Assembly (NCBI RefSeq): GCF_027595985.1
Contig: NC_073304.1
Span: 216,100,500-216,164,499 of the forward strand
Reading direction: 5' to 3'
DNA length: 64,000 nucleotides
Source: Sorex araneus
Taxonomy: Eukaryota; Chordata; Mammalia; Eulipotyphla; Soricidae
A program made the position numbers and the translations under genes. This document shows, one piece after another, positions 44,701 to 51,200 of this stretch (position 1 is its first letter; every line of letters begins with the position of its first letter). Under the pieces are notes generated by a model, which was not told where the DNA came from, ran no database searches, and saw only the letters and a program-made list of their open reading frames with translations.

Positions 44701-47030
44701 ATTCGGCTATTGTGGATAGTACTTCAGTGAACACAGGAGTGCGGATGGCTTTTCTCCATTGTGTTTTTGCGTCCCCAGGTATATTCCAGGAGCAGTGTTG
44801 CTGGGTCATATGGGAGTTCAGTTTCTAGTGTTTTAAGGAATGCCCATATTGTTTTCCAAAATGGCTGGATCAGTTAGCGTTCCCACAGCAGTGAACGATT
44901 GTCCCTTTCTCTGTCATGAGATGATTTCATTGTTGTTTTAATCTTCATCTCCCTGGTGGTGATATAGAGCATTTATTTATGTGTCTTTTGGCCATTTATA
45001 TTTCTTCTTTGAGGAAGTTTGTGTTCATTTCTTCTCCCATTTTTTGATGGGGTTGAATTTTTTCCTATAAAGTTCTATCAGTGCCTTATGTATCTTTGAT
45101 ATCAGATGGGTGGGGTAAATAATCTTTCCCATTCTGTGGACACTCTTTGTATCCTGGTCACCATTTCCTTTGAAGTATAGAAGCTTCTTAGTTTAATGTA
45201 GTTTCATTTGTTTATCTTTGCTTCTCCATGCTTGGTCGGTGGTGTTTTATCTTTTTTTTTTTTTTTTTTTTTTTTGCTTTTTGGGTTATACCTGGTGGCA
45301 CGGGGGTTACTCCTGGCTTTGCACTCAGGAATTACTCTTGGCTGCATGCAAGGCAAATGCCTTACCCACTGTACTGTTACTCCAGTTCTGGTGTTTCATC
45401 TTTAAAGATGCTGTTAGTTTCAATGTCATGGAGGATTCTGCCTGCATTTTCCTGTGTATACCTTACAGTTTCAGGTCTGATATTGAAGTCTTTAATCCAC
45501 TTTGATCTGACTTTTGTGCCTAGCATGAGAAAGAGGTCTGAGTTCATTTTGTGTGCATGTAGCTGCTCAATTTTCTTAGCACCACATGTTGGAAGAGGCT
45601 TTCCTTGCTCCACTTCAAATTTCTTGCTTCTTTTTCAGAGATTAAATGATCATATATTTGAGGGTCTGTGTCAGGATGTTCAACTCTGTTCCATGAATCT
45701 GAGGGTCTGTCTTTATTCCAATTCCATGCTTTTAATTCCTACTGCTTTGTAGTGCAGTTTGAAGTTGGGAAAGGTGATGCTTCTCATCTTCTTCTTCCTA
45801 AGAATTGCCTTAGCTATTCGTGAGGGGTTATTTTTCCATATAAATTTTAGGAGTGTTTGATCTATTTCTTTGGAAAATGTTATTTATGGGTATCCTTATA
45901 GGGACCACATTAAATCTATACAGTGCTTTGGGGAGTATTCCCATTTTGATGATATTAATCCTCCCAATCCATGAGAGAGCAGGGGATGTGTTTCCATTTT
46001 CTTGTGTCCTTTATTTCTTAAAGTAGTGTTTTGTAGTTTTTTTTATAAGTCCTTCACCTTTAGTTAAGCTGATTCCAAAGCAGTTAATTTTCTTGATACA
46101 TTTGTAAACGGGATTTTTAAAATATTTCTTCTCTATCATTATTTGTATCTAGGAAAGCCATAGACTGTGGGTATTGATTGTAACCGCGATGCATTGTTTA
46201 CCATGAACACTTCTCTTGGTTTTCTTGAAGGACTGCCACCAACTCCTGTCCAGCTGCTCTACCCAGTGTCCCGATTCAGCAACGTCAAATCCCTCCAGCA
46301 CCTTTGCAGATTCCGAATCCGACAGCTAGTCCGGATCGATCACATCCCAGATCTCCCACTGCCTAAGTACAGTAGGGTCAAGAGGGAGGGTGGGCAGGAG
46401 GGGGTTTATCACTAAGCAGAGGGACAAAACTCAGCCTGTGGGCTGGGTGCACACGCAGAGCCTGGCAGTACCCACCGGCACCATCTTTTCGCTTCTCCTG
46501 CATCTTGGCACCTAACTCTAGAAATGTCTGTCACGTCGCAGGCAGAAGGGAGGAAGGTGTGTGCTGGCCGTCCTCCTGCAGTCTCGGAAGGGTGGCGTGG
46601 AGGCGGGAAGAGGAGGGAGACAGAACTCGAAGTGAGAAAATGCAGTTTGTTAGGTCTTCAGACTTTGGCGCCATCAGCTATATATGAGTTAAAGAAGAAA
46701 GACGATTTCTCTCTTTTATTTTCTTTTCTTTTTAGCTTTTATTTTCGGCACTGTGGTTTACAGTACTGTTAATGATCAAGTTTCATGCATGACACATATT
46801 TCTGCCCCACACCCTTCACCGGTGTCCAATTTCCTTTCACCAAAAATGTATGAAAATACTTTTGAATATATGAAAATAACACTTTGTGTACCCCTCTTGT
46901 GTCTTACAGACCTCTAATCTCTTATATCCGAAAGTTCTACTACTATGATCCTCAGGAAGAGGTATACTTGTCTCTAAAGGAAGCGCAGCTCATTTCCAAA
47001 CAGAAGCAAGAGGTGGAGCCCTCCACGTAG
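17439..47030 (+). CDS. SOCS7: SOCS7, suppressor of cytokine signalling 7 (nine coding exons)
   Basis: SOCS7 is an adaptor whose SH2 domain binds phosphotyrosine proteins and whose SOCS box recruits Elongin B/C-Cullin5. Reported partners include STAT3/STAT5, insulin-pathway proteins, Nck and vinexin (known biology). Exons: 17439-18460, 26121-26185, 28423-28527, 28933-29034, 30279-30409, 31332-31500, 34973-35101, 46231-46366, 46910-47030. Joined, they give 659 codons plus TAG. Residues 1-475 are low-complexity, Pro/Gly/Gln-rich and suited to SH3 binding. The SH2 domain spans about 476-575, with FLVRDS at 500-505 (R503 is the phosphate-binding Arg). The SOCS box has BC-box [10 protein letters not shown] at 595-604 and Cul5-type LPLP at 616-619. 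A second in-frame ATG at 17631 (MVFRN) would give 595 residues, close to the human 581-residue form I remember. All junctions are GT-AG and keep frame. Confidence 0.96.
22218..22247. repeat. (TG)n microsatellite
   Basis: Fifteen TG units followed by TACGCACACA. Confidence 0.9.
22395..22505 (+). mobile_element. Diverged SOR-type SINE fragment
   Basis: GGCCAATCCTGGTTCAGTC, CATCCCAGATGGTCCCC and GAGCATTGCCAGGTGTGGCCC in SINE order. Confidence 0.65.
22570..22840 (-). mobile_element. Old L1M-like 3' end
   Basis: CCCCCAGGTAACCACTATCTTC, then GATAGTAATCATTCCCTGGCTTT, resembles the antisense of ancient mammalian L1M 3' ends. From memory of the family. Confidence 0.5.
23555..23715 (-). mobile_element. 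Diverged SOR-type SINE
   Basis: CTGCGCTCAGGGATCACTCCTGG, GGGGATCAGACCCAGGTCAGC and a degenerate head. Confidence 0.65.
23899..24091 (-). mobile_element. SOR-type SINE, full length with long T tail
   Basis: T27 or more, GCTTTTTGGGTCACACCCGG, ending CTATTGCTCCAGCCCC. Confidence 0.93.
24314..24480 (+). mobile_element. SOR-type SINE, older
   Basis: TGCCAGAGAGACAGTTCAGG to GGGTGTGGCCCACACC. Confidence 0.75.
24513..24783 (+). mobile_element. Minus SINE fragment interrupted by plus SINE
   Basis: A minus remnant (GGGGGCCCACTCGGAGGTGC, 24513-24600) is followed by a complete plus copy at 24601-24783 with tail AACACACACACAAAAAAAAA. GCTCAG recurs on both sides and may be the duplication. Confidence 0.7.
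24862..25088 (-). mobile_element. Very diverged SINE
   Basis: AAGCAGTGCTCCAGGGTCC, CCAGGAATCAACCTGGGC and GCGCTACCCCCCAGCCC retain the SINE order. Confidence 0.6.
25269..25467 (-). mobile_element. SOR-type SINE, full length
   Basis: TTGG/TTTGG tail, GGGGGCCACACCCAGCGGTGC, ending CTGTCGCTTCAGCCCC. Confidence 0.9.
26121..26185 (+). CDS. SOCS7: SOCS7 exon 2
   Basis: 65 nt encoding (R)[21 protein letters not shown]. The acceptor is CCGCCAG|GAAA and the donor CAG|GTAAGG. It enters in phase 2 and leaves in phase 1. Confidence 0.93.
26186..28422 (+). other. SOCS7: SOCS7 intron 2
   Basis: 2.2 kb, mostly single-copy, with one young minus SINE at 27452-27628. The open frame around 26714-27235 matches nothing I recognise. 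Confidence 0.85.
27452..27628 (-). mobile_element. SOR-type SINE with target duplication
   Basis: TTTTTTTTGGGTCACACTCGG to CTATCACTCCAGCCCC. TAAAYACACCTAAT lies on both sides (27437-27451 and 27629-27642) with one mismatch. Confidence 0.93.
28423..28527 (+). CDS. SOCS7: SOCS7 exon 3
   Basis: 105 nt encoding [20 protein letters not shown], then a Pro run and RRSLSLL. The acceptor is CCCTCAG|GTGAG and the donor CTAG|GTATAT. Confidence 0.93.
28933..29034 (+). CDS. SOCS7: SOCS7 exon 4
   Basis: 102 nt encoding [20 protein letters not shown] and a Pro-rich end. The acceptor is CTTCTAG|ATGA and the donor CCAG|GTTAGC. Confidence 0.93.
29303..29462 (-). mobile_element. Old SOR-type SINE
   Basis: TTTTGGGGCTGCACCCAGTGG to GAGCTCTGTCTTTGGCCCC. 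Confidence 0.72.
29588..29641. repeat. (TG)n microsatellite
   Basis: About 27 TG units. The downstream sequence GAGTTGAACTCAAGGGCCTC to CTACATCCCCGACC looks tRNA-SINE-like but is unidentified. Confidence 0.9.
30279..30409 (+). CDS. SOCS7: SOCS7 exon 5
   Basis: 131 nt encoding [20 protein letters not shown] to SLRELEK, the linker before the SH2 domain. The acceptor is CCGCAG|ATGC and the donor AAG|GTAGGC, in phase 0. Confidence 0.94.
30575..30748 (-). mobile_element. Diverged SOR-type SINE
   Basis: CTCAGGGATCACTCCTGGTG, TTGAACTCAGGTCAGCC, ending CTGTTGCTCCAGCCCC. Confidence 0.78.
30888..31132 (+). mobile_element. SOR-type SINE plus extra 3' fragment
   Basis: GGGCCAGAGCAATAGTACAGC to GATGTGTCCATTCC. 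GCTAAGCACCACTGGGTAAG after 31085 looks like a second 3' end. Confidence 0.75.
31332..31500 (+). CDS. SOCS7: SOCS7 exon 6: first half of SH2 domain
   Basis: 169 nt encoding [14 protein letters not shown] and [19 protein letters not shown] to MEHYRG. The FLVRDS Arg contacts phosphotyrosine. The acceptor is TTTGATAG|TGT and the donor AGAG|GTAAGT. Confidence 0.96.
32252..32439 (+). mobile_element. SOR-type SINE, young, 17-bp target duplication
   Basis: GGGGCCGGAGCGATAGCACAG to GGGTGTGACCCAAAAAGC and A-rich tail. CAGAATATCCACAACTG is repeated exactly at 32235-32251 and 32440-32456. Confidence 0.96.
32907..33315. mobile_element. Unfamiliar 409-bp inserted element
   Basis: Flanked by a perfect 13-bp direct repeat ATTAAAAGGATAA (32894-32906 and 33316-33328). 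The left 90 bp are AT-rich, with TAAATCTATAAA repeats. The right part carries CCTGGCAAGCTCCCTGTGG, GCAAATCGATGACC and a GACAGTGACAGTGATACAGTG end. It has no SOR head or tail. If it reads on the minus strand, its 3' end is the AT-rich side. I think related blocks occur elsewhere in shrew DNA but cannot verify that. Confidence 0.6.
33645..34109 (-). mobile_element. Three consecutive minus SINEs
   Basis: Truncated copy at 33645-33768 (starts CAGGACCAGTCTGACAGGG), diverged copy at 33780-33905 (GAGGCCACACCCAATGGTGC), then a full-length copy at 33921-34109 (GCTTTTTGGATCACATCTGG to CTATCGCTCCAGCCCC). Confidence 0.85.
34230..34402 (-). mobile_element. SOR-type SINE
   Basis: TTGGGGGGGTGTCATATCCAG to CTATCACTCCATCCAC. 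Confidence 0.88.
34450..34593 (+). mobile_element. 5'-truncated SOR-type SINE
   Basis: TAGTACATGTAGCTGACCC to TAGGTGTGGTCCAAAAGC plus A-rich tail. Confidence 0.78.
34724..34900 (+). mobile_element. SOR-type SINE, young, 19-bp target duplication
   Basis: GGGGCTGGAGCGATAGCACAG copy. AAGAATCACTAAAATGTTC is repeated exactly at 34705-34723 and 34901-34919. Its 3' duplication ends only 53 bp before SOCS7 exon 7. Confidence 0.96.
34973..35101 (+). CDS. SOCS7: SOCS7 exon 7: second half of SH2 domain
   Basis: 129 nt encoding [20 protein letters not shown] to LYFLRSRVP. The acceptor is CCCTGCAG|GAAC and the donor CCAG|GTAAGG. Confidence 0.96.
35258..35452 (-). mobile_element. Older SOR-type SINE
   Basis: GTTTGGGCCACACCCATCTC to ACCATCTCTTCAGCCCC. 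Confidence 0.8.
35565..35754 (+). mobile_element. SOR-type SINE with target duplication
   Basis: GGGCTGCAGCGATAGTACAGC to ATGGCCCCCCAAACC, with an AT-rich tail. GAAATGTCTCCTT lies at 35552-35564 and 35755-35767. Confidence 0.9.
36862..37090 (-). repeat. MIR SINE, well preserved
   Basis: TTATTGAATGCTTGTCATGTGCC, CCATTTTGCCAGTGCAGAG, CTGAGGCATCAAATTGAAG and CTGAAACCCAGGCTCAGC reproduce the MIR order along about 220 bp. Confidence 0.85.
37150..37340 (+). mobile_element. SOR-type SINE, older
   Basis: GGGCTCAGAGCAATAGTATAAC to CCAGGTGTGGCCCAAACAAC. Confidence 0.82.
38240..38370 (+). mobile_element. Possible very diverged SINE
   Basis: GGCTGAAGAGATAACGCAGAGG and GTCGAGTGTGGCCCCCAAACC bracket an unrecognisable middle. 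Confidence 0.45.
38657..38859. repeat. (TC)n-rich polypyrimidine tract, about 200 bp
   Basis: Nearly pure C/T on the + strand, perfect (TC)n first and CCCTCTCT variants later. Confidence 0.95.
39545..40560 (-). mobile_element. L1 fragment, antisense to SOCS7, with SINE inside
   Basis: Blocks such as GCATAGTAGTATTCCATTGTG, TTGTGAACAATGCTGCAATGA and TGAGATGGCATCTCATTG are the antisense of the end of L1 ORF2 and the 3' UTR of mammalian L1 elements. A minus SINE splits it at about 40122-40300. It is disabled by truncation and interruptions. Confidence 0.88.
40122..40300 (-). mobile_element. SOR-type SINE nested in L1
   Basis: CTTTTTGGGTCACACCCAGC to CTATCACTCCAGGCCC. TGTATTTCTTTTTT lies on both sides, so it entered after the L1. 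Confidence 0.92.
40706..40899 (+). mobile_element. SOR-type SINE, young, AAAT-repeat tail
   Basis: GGGGCCGGAGCGATAGCACAG to GGGTGTGACCCTAAATAAAT. AAATCATAATCGAG is repeated at 40692-40705 and 40900-40913. Confidence 0.95.
41612..41642. repeat. Left arm of exact 31-bp inverted repeat
   Basis: CTTTAAAACATTTAGCTCAC begins the arm. Its reverse complement is at 42308-42338 without mismatch. Three GGTACCACC copies follow immediately (41643, 41654, 41680). Confidence 0.95.
41692..41838 (+). mobile_element. SOR-type SINE
   Basis: GGGGCTGGAGAGAGAGTGCAG to CTAAGTGTGACTTAAAAATAAAAACC. Confidence 0.82.
42140..42825 (+). repeat. Series of diverged SINE pieces
   Basis: 3' end at 42140-42210 (CCACTGGGTGTGGCCCCC), a weak copy at 42412-42530 and a better one at 42665-42825 (GCAGAGCTAGTACAGCAGATAG to GCTGGGTGTGGCCCCAAAACC). 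Confidence 0.65.
42308..42338. repeat. Right arm of exact 31-bp inverted repeat
   Basis: TCAAGACTTTAGTGAGCTAA begins the arm, the exact complement of 41612-41642. The loop is 665 bp. Confidence 0.95.
43180..43735. repeat. Two diverged tRNA-SINE-like pieces
   Basis: Minus piece at 43180-43300 (GGGGACCACGCCCGGCGATGC). Plus piece at about 43645-43735 (GGGCGGGACTCAGTGGCAGAG) of uncertain family. Confidence 0.5.
43930..46160 (-). mobile_element. L1 3' half, antisense to SOCS7
   Basis: The left end is the 3' UTR, with GTGTCCATTTCCCAACACC and a TC-rich tract (44108-44250). Reading right, antisense blocks of the ORF2 end follow, for example GTTTTCCAAAATGGCTGGATC, TGATGGGGTTGAAT and CCCATTTTGATGATATTAATC. 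5'-truncated and non-functional. A deleted SINE sits at 45250-45390. Confidence 0.88.
45250..45390 (-). mobile_element. Internally deleted SINE nested in L1
   Basis: GCTTTTTGGGTTATACCTGG, then CTCTTGGCTGCATGCAAGG, with about 45 bp missing between. TGGTGTTTYATC flanks it. Confidence 0.85.
46231..46366 (+). CDS. SOCS7: SOCS7 exon 8: SOCS box, BC-box part
   Basis: 136 nt encoding [20 protein letters not shown] and [15 protein letters not shown] to LPLPK (split Lys). The BC box binds Elongin C. The acceptor is CTTGAAG|GAC and the donor TAA|GTACAG. A long L1 ends only about 70 bp upstream. Confidence 0.96.
46730..46855 (-). mobile_element. L1 3'-end fragment
   Basis: CACTGTGGTTTACAGTACTG and CACACCCTTCACCGGTGTCC match the 3' UTR blocks of the longer L1 copies here. 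It lies in SOCS7 intron 8, about 55 bp before exon 9. Confidence 0.75.
46910..47030 (+). CDS. SOCS7: SOCS7 exon 9: end of SOCS box and stop
   Basis: Encodes [20 protein letters not shown] to KQEVEPST and TAG (47028-47030). With exon 8 it completes LPLPKPLISYI, the Cul5-box region. The acceptor is TCTTACAG|ACC. Confidence 0.96.
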
Positions 47031-47057
47031 CCAGGGGCCCCCTGGTGGCCACCAAGG
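47031..47057 (+). other. SOCS7: SOCS7 3' UTR, first segment, ending at probable donor
   Basis: 27 nt from the stop to CAAGG|GTATGAG, a good donor. It overlaps the CTCF-like motif. Confidence 0.55.
47035..47048 (-). promoter_or_regulatory. CTCF-like motif, reverse orientation
   Basis: The minus strand reads CCACCAGGGGGCCC, 13 of 14 positions of CCASYAGRKGGCRS, with TGG before it as in the extended consensus. It lies 5 bp after the SOCS7 stop codon. Confidence 0.5.
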
Positions 47058-48252
47058 GTATGAGCCCTCTGCCTCACTCCCGCTCCGAGTCTCCTGGGCT
47101 GTTTTCATCCATTCTGAGCCTTGTCGCTCTCCCCACACTCCGTATATCGAACCTAGATCCTGGCGTCTATCCATAGAGTTAACCAGATCCTGTCACAAGA
47201 GTCCCCAGAGGGGCACATGCACCCAGTTGGGAGAAGGGCAGAGGGGCTTCAGAATATTTGACAAGTAGCATGCAGGCTAATCACTGAGTAGTGCTGACAC
47301 ACAGGCATGGCTAAGTAGCTCCAGATCACCTATAAAGTGGAGAACCGAAGGACGTATTAACTATGTCTGAAAAAATTTTTAAATTCCTTTAAAAAAATTT
47401 CTTTTTGGTTTGTTTTTTGAACCATACCTGATGTTTCTCAGGATTTATTTCTGGCTCTGTACTCATGGATCACTCCTGGAGGGGCTCAGAGGACTTTTTT
47501 TTTTTTTGCTTTATGGGTCACACCTGGCAATGCACAGGGGTTACTCCTGGCTCTGCACTCAGGAATCACCCCTGGTGGTGCTCAGAGGACCATATGGGAT
47601 ACTGGGAATCGAACCCGGGTTGACCGCGTGCAAGGCAGACACCCTGCCTACTGTACTATTGCTCCAGCCCCTCAGAGGACCTTATAGGGTGCTGGGGATT
47701 GACTTCACACGTGCATGGCAAGCACCTTACCTGTTGTACTATCTCTCCCACCCCATTTAAAATGTTCGGGCGTCCCAGGTGGTGCTCAAGGGTCCTGGGA
47801 GTCTCTCCTGGCAGTTTTCACCATTTGGGCCAGCAGTTTCATGTGAAGGCCCCAGGGTGCAGTGCTATGGGGAGTGGGCATACTGCCTTACTGTGGGGCA
47901 GGGATCAGACCAGCAGGCAGGGATGCCCCTGGGCCCTGTGCTGGCCATCCTTGTAGCTGCCATGTGCATGTGCCGCCGTGGAAGCTCCCCCGTGTCCCAC
48001 AGAATGTGGAGATGCAGAGACAGAACCAATTCTTCTGTTCTTTTTTGGGGGGCTGGGGGACTTGGGTCCCCCGGCAGTTCTTAGGAACTGTTTCTTTTTC
48101 CTTCTTTCGCTTCTGTTGTGGGGGCACACCCTCCCCTTCCTCCTTTCTCCGCTGGAGCCCTGCGACTCACCCTCCAGCCTAGGCTGCCTGCACTGGGTTT
48201 GTGCCGCTCTATTGAAACCCTGTTGTTTTATTTTTTTTTCCTTTTCACTTAG
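47058..48252 (+). other. SOCS7: Probable 3' UTR intron of SOCS7
   Basis: GTATGAG at the left and TTTTTTTTTCCTTTTCACTTAG at the right, one of the longest pyrimidine tracts before an AG in the area. SINEs occur inside this segment and none occurs in the 4.6 kb after it, as expected for intron versus exon. Confidence 0.6.
47405..47755 (-). mobile_element. Old SINE with young SINE nested inside
   Basis: Outer copy GAACCATACCTGATG to ACTATCTCTCCCACCCC. The inner full-length copy at about 47497-47670 begins GCTTTATGGGTCACACC and ends GCTCCAGCCCC. CTCAGAGGAC(C)TT flanks the inner copy. Confidence 0.92.
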
Positions 48253-51200
48253 GCATTGGGTTGCCAAGCTCCAGTTTTGAAGAACCAAATGAAGCTACCA
48301 TGAAAAGGGGAGTGAGGGAAAACAAGAGGCCAGTGACTTCGGTTGTCCAGGGACTCGGTTCTCTGTCCCCTGGGGCTTGGAAGAAGCACAGACCGCCTTT
48401 TCCTCAGCCCCGCCTGGCCCTGGCACTGGAGCAGAGCCGCAGAAAGCTGGTCCTTTCTCAGAAGCTGTGTTTGGATTCCCCCGTTTCTCAGAATGGACCA
48501 CTCCCCCAGGGCAGCTGGTGGTCCTGCCCTTTGTGTTGGCAGTGGCACAGAGGGCGAGAGGGTCCATGTGGCGGCAGTGGGAGCTGCCAGTGATGGTCCT
48601 GGAGCTGGTGCCAAAGGGCTGGTGCAGTTCCTCGGTGCGGAGGGGGGAGGGCGGAAAGGACTCTGCAGCGCAAACCACGGGAGCTTCTGGGCATGAGGAC
48701 TGACTTGTCACCCACTCGTGCCCTTGCACTGCCTTCAGGAGCAGCAGGCCAGGAAGGAGGGTGGCTGGGCTCGGAGATGACGGGGCCAACACGGCTACTC
48801 AGCATGTCCTTCTAGGCTCAGGAACTTGATTGCAGACTCATCTCTTACAAAAGCCGGTTACCTTTGTTTCCCTGAATTCCTATGCTCTGTGACCTCAAGT
48901 GAGCCCTGTCCCAGCCCCCCCAGCCCCAGCCCACTCCCCGCCAGAGATAACTTGTTTCACCCTGGTCCCGGTAGCATCATCCCTGTTGCTTCCGCCAGCT
49001 GTCAGGGAAGTAGATGACTTATCCCCTGAGCAGGTGAGCTCTCCGGTTCGAGGCTGCTGAAGTTAATGGAGCACGCCTGCTTCCCGATTCTTAATGGCAA
49101 AGCATCCCCATGACTTAGGAGTCAGCGTTCCGTACCTCCATATGTCTGCCAGCTAGCAAGAGGGACTGTGGAGGAAGGTGAGAAGCGAAGCTATTGTTGG
49201 CGCCGCCTGAATGGGATTCTCGCGGCGGAGAGCGGCCCGTCCCCTCTCCTCTGTCTAGGTGGATGTCATCCCACTTCCGGCACGGGAAGTGTTCAGGGCT
49301 ACTTTACTTCCCGTGTTCTTCCTGCCCGCCCAGTACTACCCGGGGTCAGAGCCTGGTCTCCTGTGGTGGGGAGGTGTCAGACACTGCTTTGAGAGTTGGC
49401 TGGCTTCTGGGTGACAGTGGATAGAGAGGGAGAAAACCTCCAGGGTTTCCGAGATCTTTTCTTCTTTCTGAGGCGAGCCTTTGTCAGACTGGAGCAACAT
49501 GGCTGCTGTCCAGTAGAGCAGCTCGGGGGAGGAGGTGTTCACCCTTTAGATTCCCCCGGCTTGTGTCTGCCTCCCCCCAGAACAGTGATGCTGCGAGGTC
49601 CCCTGGGTTCCTGCTGGGTGGGCCGAGGCCCCGCTGTCCGGTAGCTTACAGCAGTGTCCAGCTGCCTTACTCATGAAATGGCCGCTGTCCTCTGCGTCAC
49701 TGGGCGGGGGGGACATGTGCCTTGTTGCCTGCGAGCCCTGTGTATGGCATGGGCATTTCCCACCTTGATCCGCCACCAGGTGCCACCTCTGACCTTGCCC
49801 AGTGACGCTGGCGCTTCCACGAGTCAGCTCAGCACTGGGTCTGGCCTCTGCAGAGTAACTCGTCATCTTGACACAGGGCTCCCCAGCAATCTAGAAGCAT
49901 CGGGGTCTTCAAGTGACCGTGTGTAGCTGCCCAGGATCTTTGGGGTGTTTTGTTTGTTTGTTTGTTTAAACCATTTCAGTCACCCATAATCTTAGATTTA
50001 TTTGTTTTTGCCGGGCTCTGGGTCAGACACGGTGGGAAACACAAGAGGCGGGATGCAGGGGAGCTTGCTGGCAGCTCCGCGTGTGAAGCAGTGGGGAGTG
50101 ACTCAGTGTGGCAGTGAGAACTCAGAGTGGGTAGGACCCGGGCAGACCAGATGGTGCAGGAATACTTGGTGGCAGTGAGCTTTGGGCAGGCGGCGAGAAG
50201 CCCGGATGAGAAGTTCTGCCTGGCAGAGGGAAGCTGCGTGCTGGGAGCCACACAGGGCCTGCCCGAGCCCAGTGCCAGCACATGCCGGCAGGGTGCAGTG
50301 ATACGGAACCCAGAGCCCGTGTGAGGGCGACGGGCACCACGCCCTGTGGTACCAGGGCTTCCTGAGGAGCCGGTCACGGCTACTGCCACCTGATTTGCCC
50401 TCCATGGAGTGGGTTATAGGTCTGGTGCCAGAGGAAAGAGATGCTCCAACAGGAGAGGTGGAGGAAGAGGTAGGGAGAGCCAGTTGGCCTAGGTGTCCTG
50501 CCTGCATTTCCCCTGAGCCCACCCCACCCATCCCACCCTTGCTGAAAGAACTGCTGCTCAGATGACCGGATCTTCAGTCACAGACTGCACATGATGGCGG
50601 TGCCCCCGGATCCTGCCCCGGCCCCTCCCTCGTGTATGTTGATCTGCTATAACCTTCCTTGGGACAGGTGTGACTGCTGTCGCCACCTGCTCCAACTGCA
50701 CCCCGGGCTATGTGGCAGGAATACAGGATGGGGTGGGGAGCTGGCGCACAGCTGGGAGTTTGGGACCCTTGGTCCATTGGTGAGAAGCGGGGCCACGGGC
50801 GGCAGCACCAGAGTCTGCAGCAGAGAGGCTGGCTGGGAACTTGGCCCACTCCACCTCATGGGGCTGGCTCTCGGTGGCACTGGAGTGAAGGGCGATGGCC
50901 TCAGAAGAGCTGGGGGCCAGGGTGAGAGGCCCGAGGCCCCAGGTCACCAGCAGGAAGTGGGGGGGACGGGACTGTCCTCACAGTGGGGCTCGGAGCTGGC
51001 CTGAGGCTGCATGCCACGTCTTGCCCGCGGTTCCTGGGGTGCTGAGAGCGCAGAGCAGCGCAGGGCCGGCAGCTCCACCCCCTCTGCGGAGAGACCGCAC
51101 CCCTGTGTCTGAGGGAGGAACTTTTGAGTTAGACATTTTCCCTATGGGAATCCTCTTGGTTTGGTTTGTGGGGAAAGGGGGAGTGGATAAATGATTTTTA

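Larger units (their letters stand above)
35102..46230 (+). other. SOCS7: SOCS7 intron 7
   Basis: 11.1 kb, the largest intron. It holds two antisense L1 segments (39545-40560, 43930-46160), many SINEs, a MIR, a TC tract and an exact 31-bp inverted repeat. Single-copy stretches at 35800-36860, 37345-38240 and 38860-39540 contain open frames but nothing I recognise. Confidence 0.85.

Noticed and set aside
39545-46160. Possible functional reverse transcriptase in the L1 segments
   Set aside because: Only 3' portions are present, frames are broken and SINEs interrupt both, so no working ORF2 exists here.
48261-48805. Several overlapping open frames after the SOCS7 stop
   Set aside because: They overlap on both strands within the presumed 3' UTR and none resembles a known protein.
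49773-49784. Third CTCF-like motif CCACCAGGTGCC in the 3' UTR
   Set aside because: It lacks a core G (GGC changed to GCC), so binding is doubtful.
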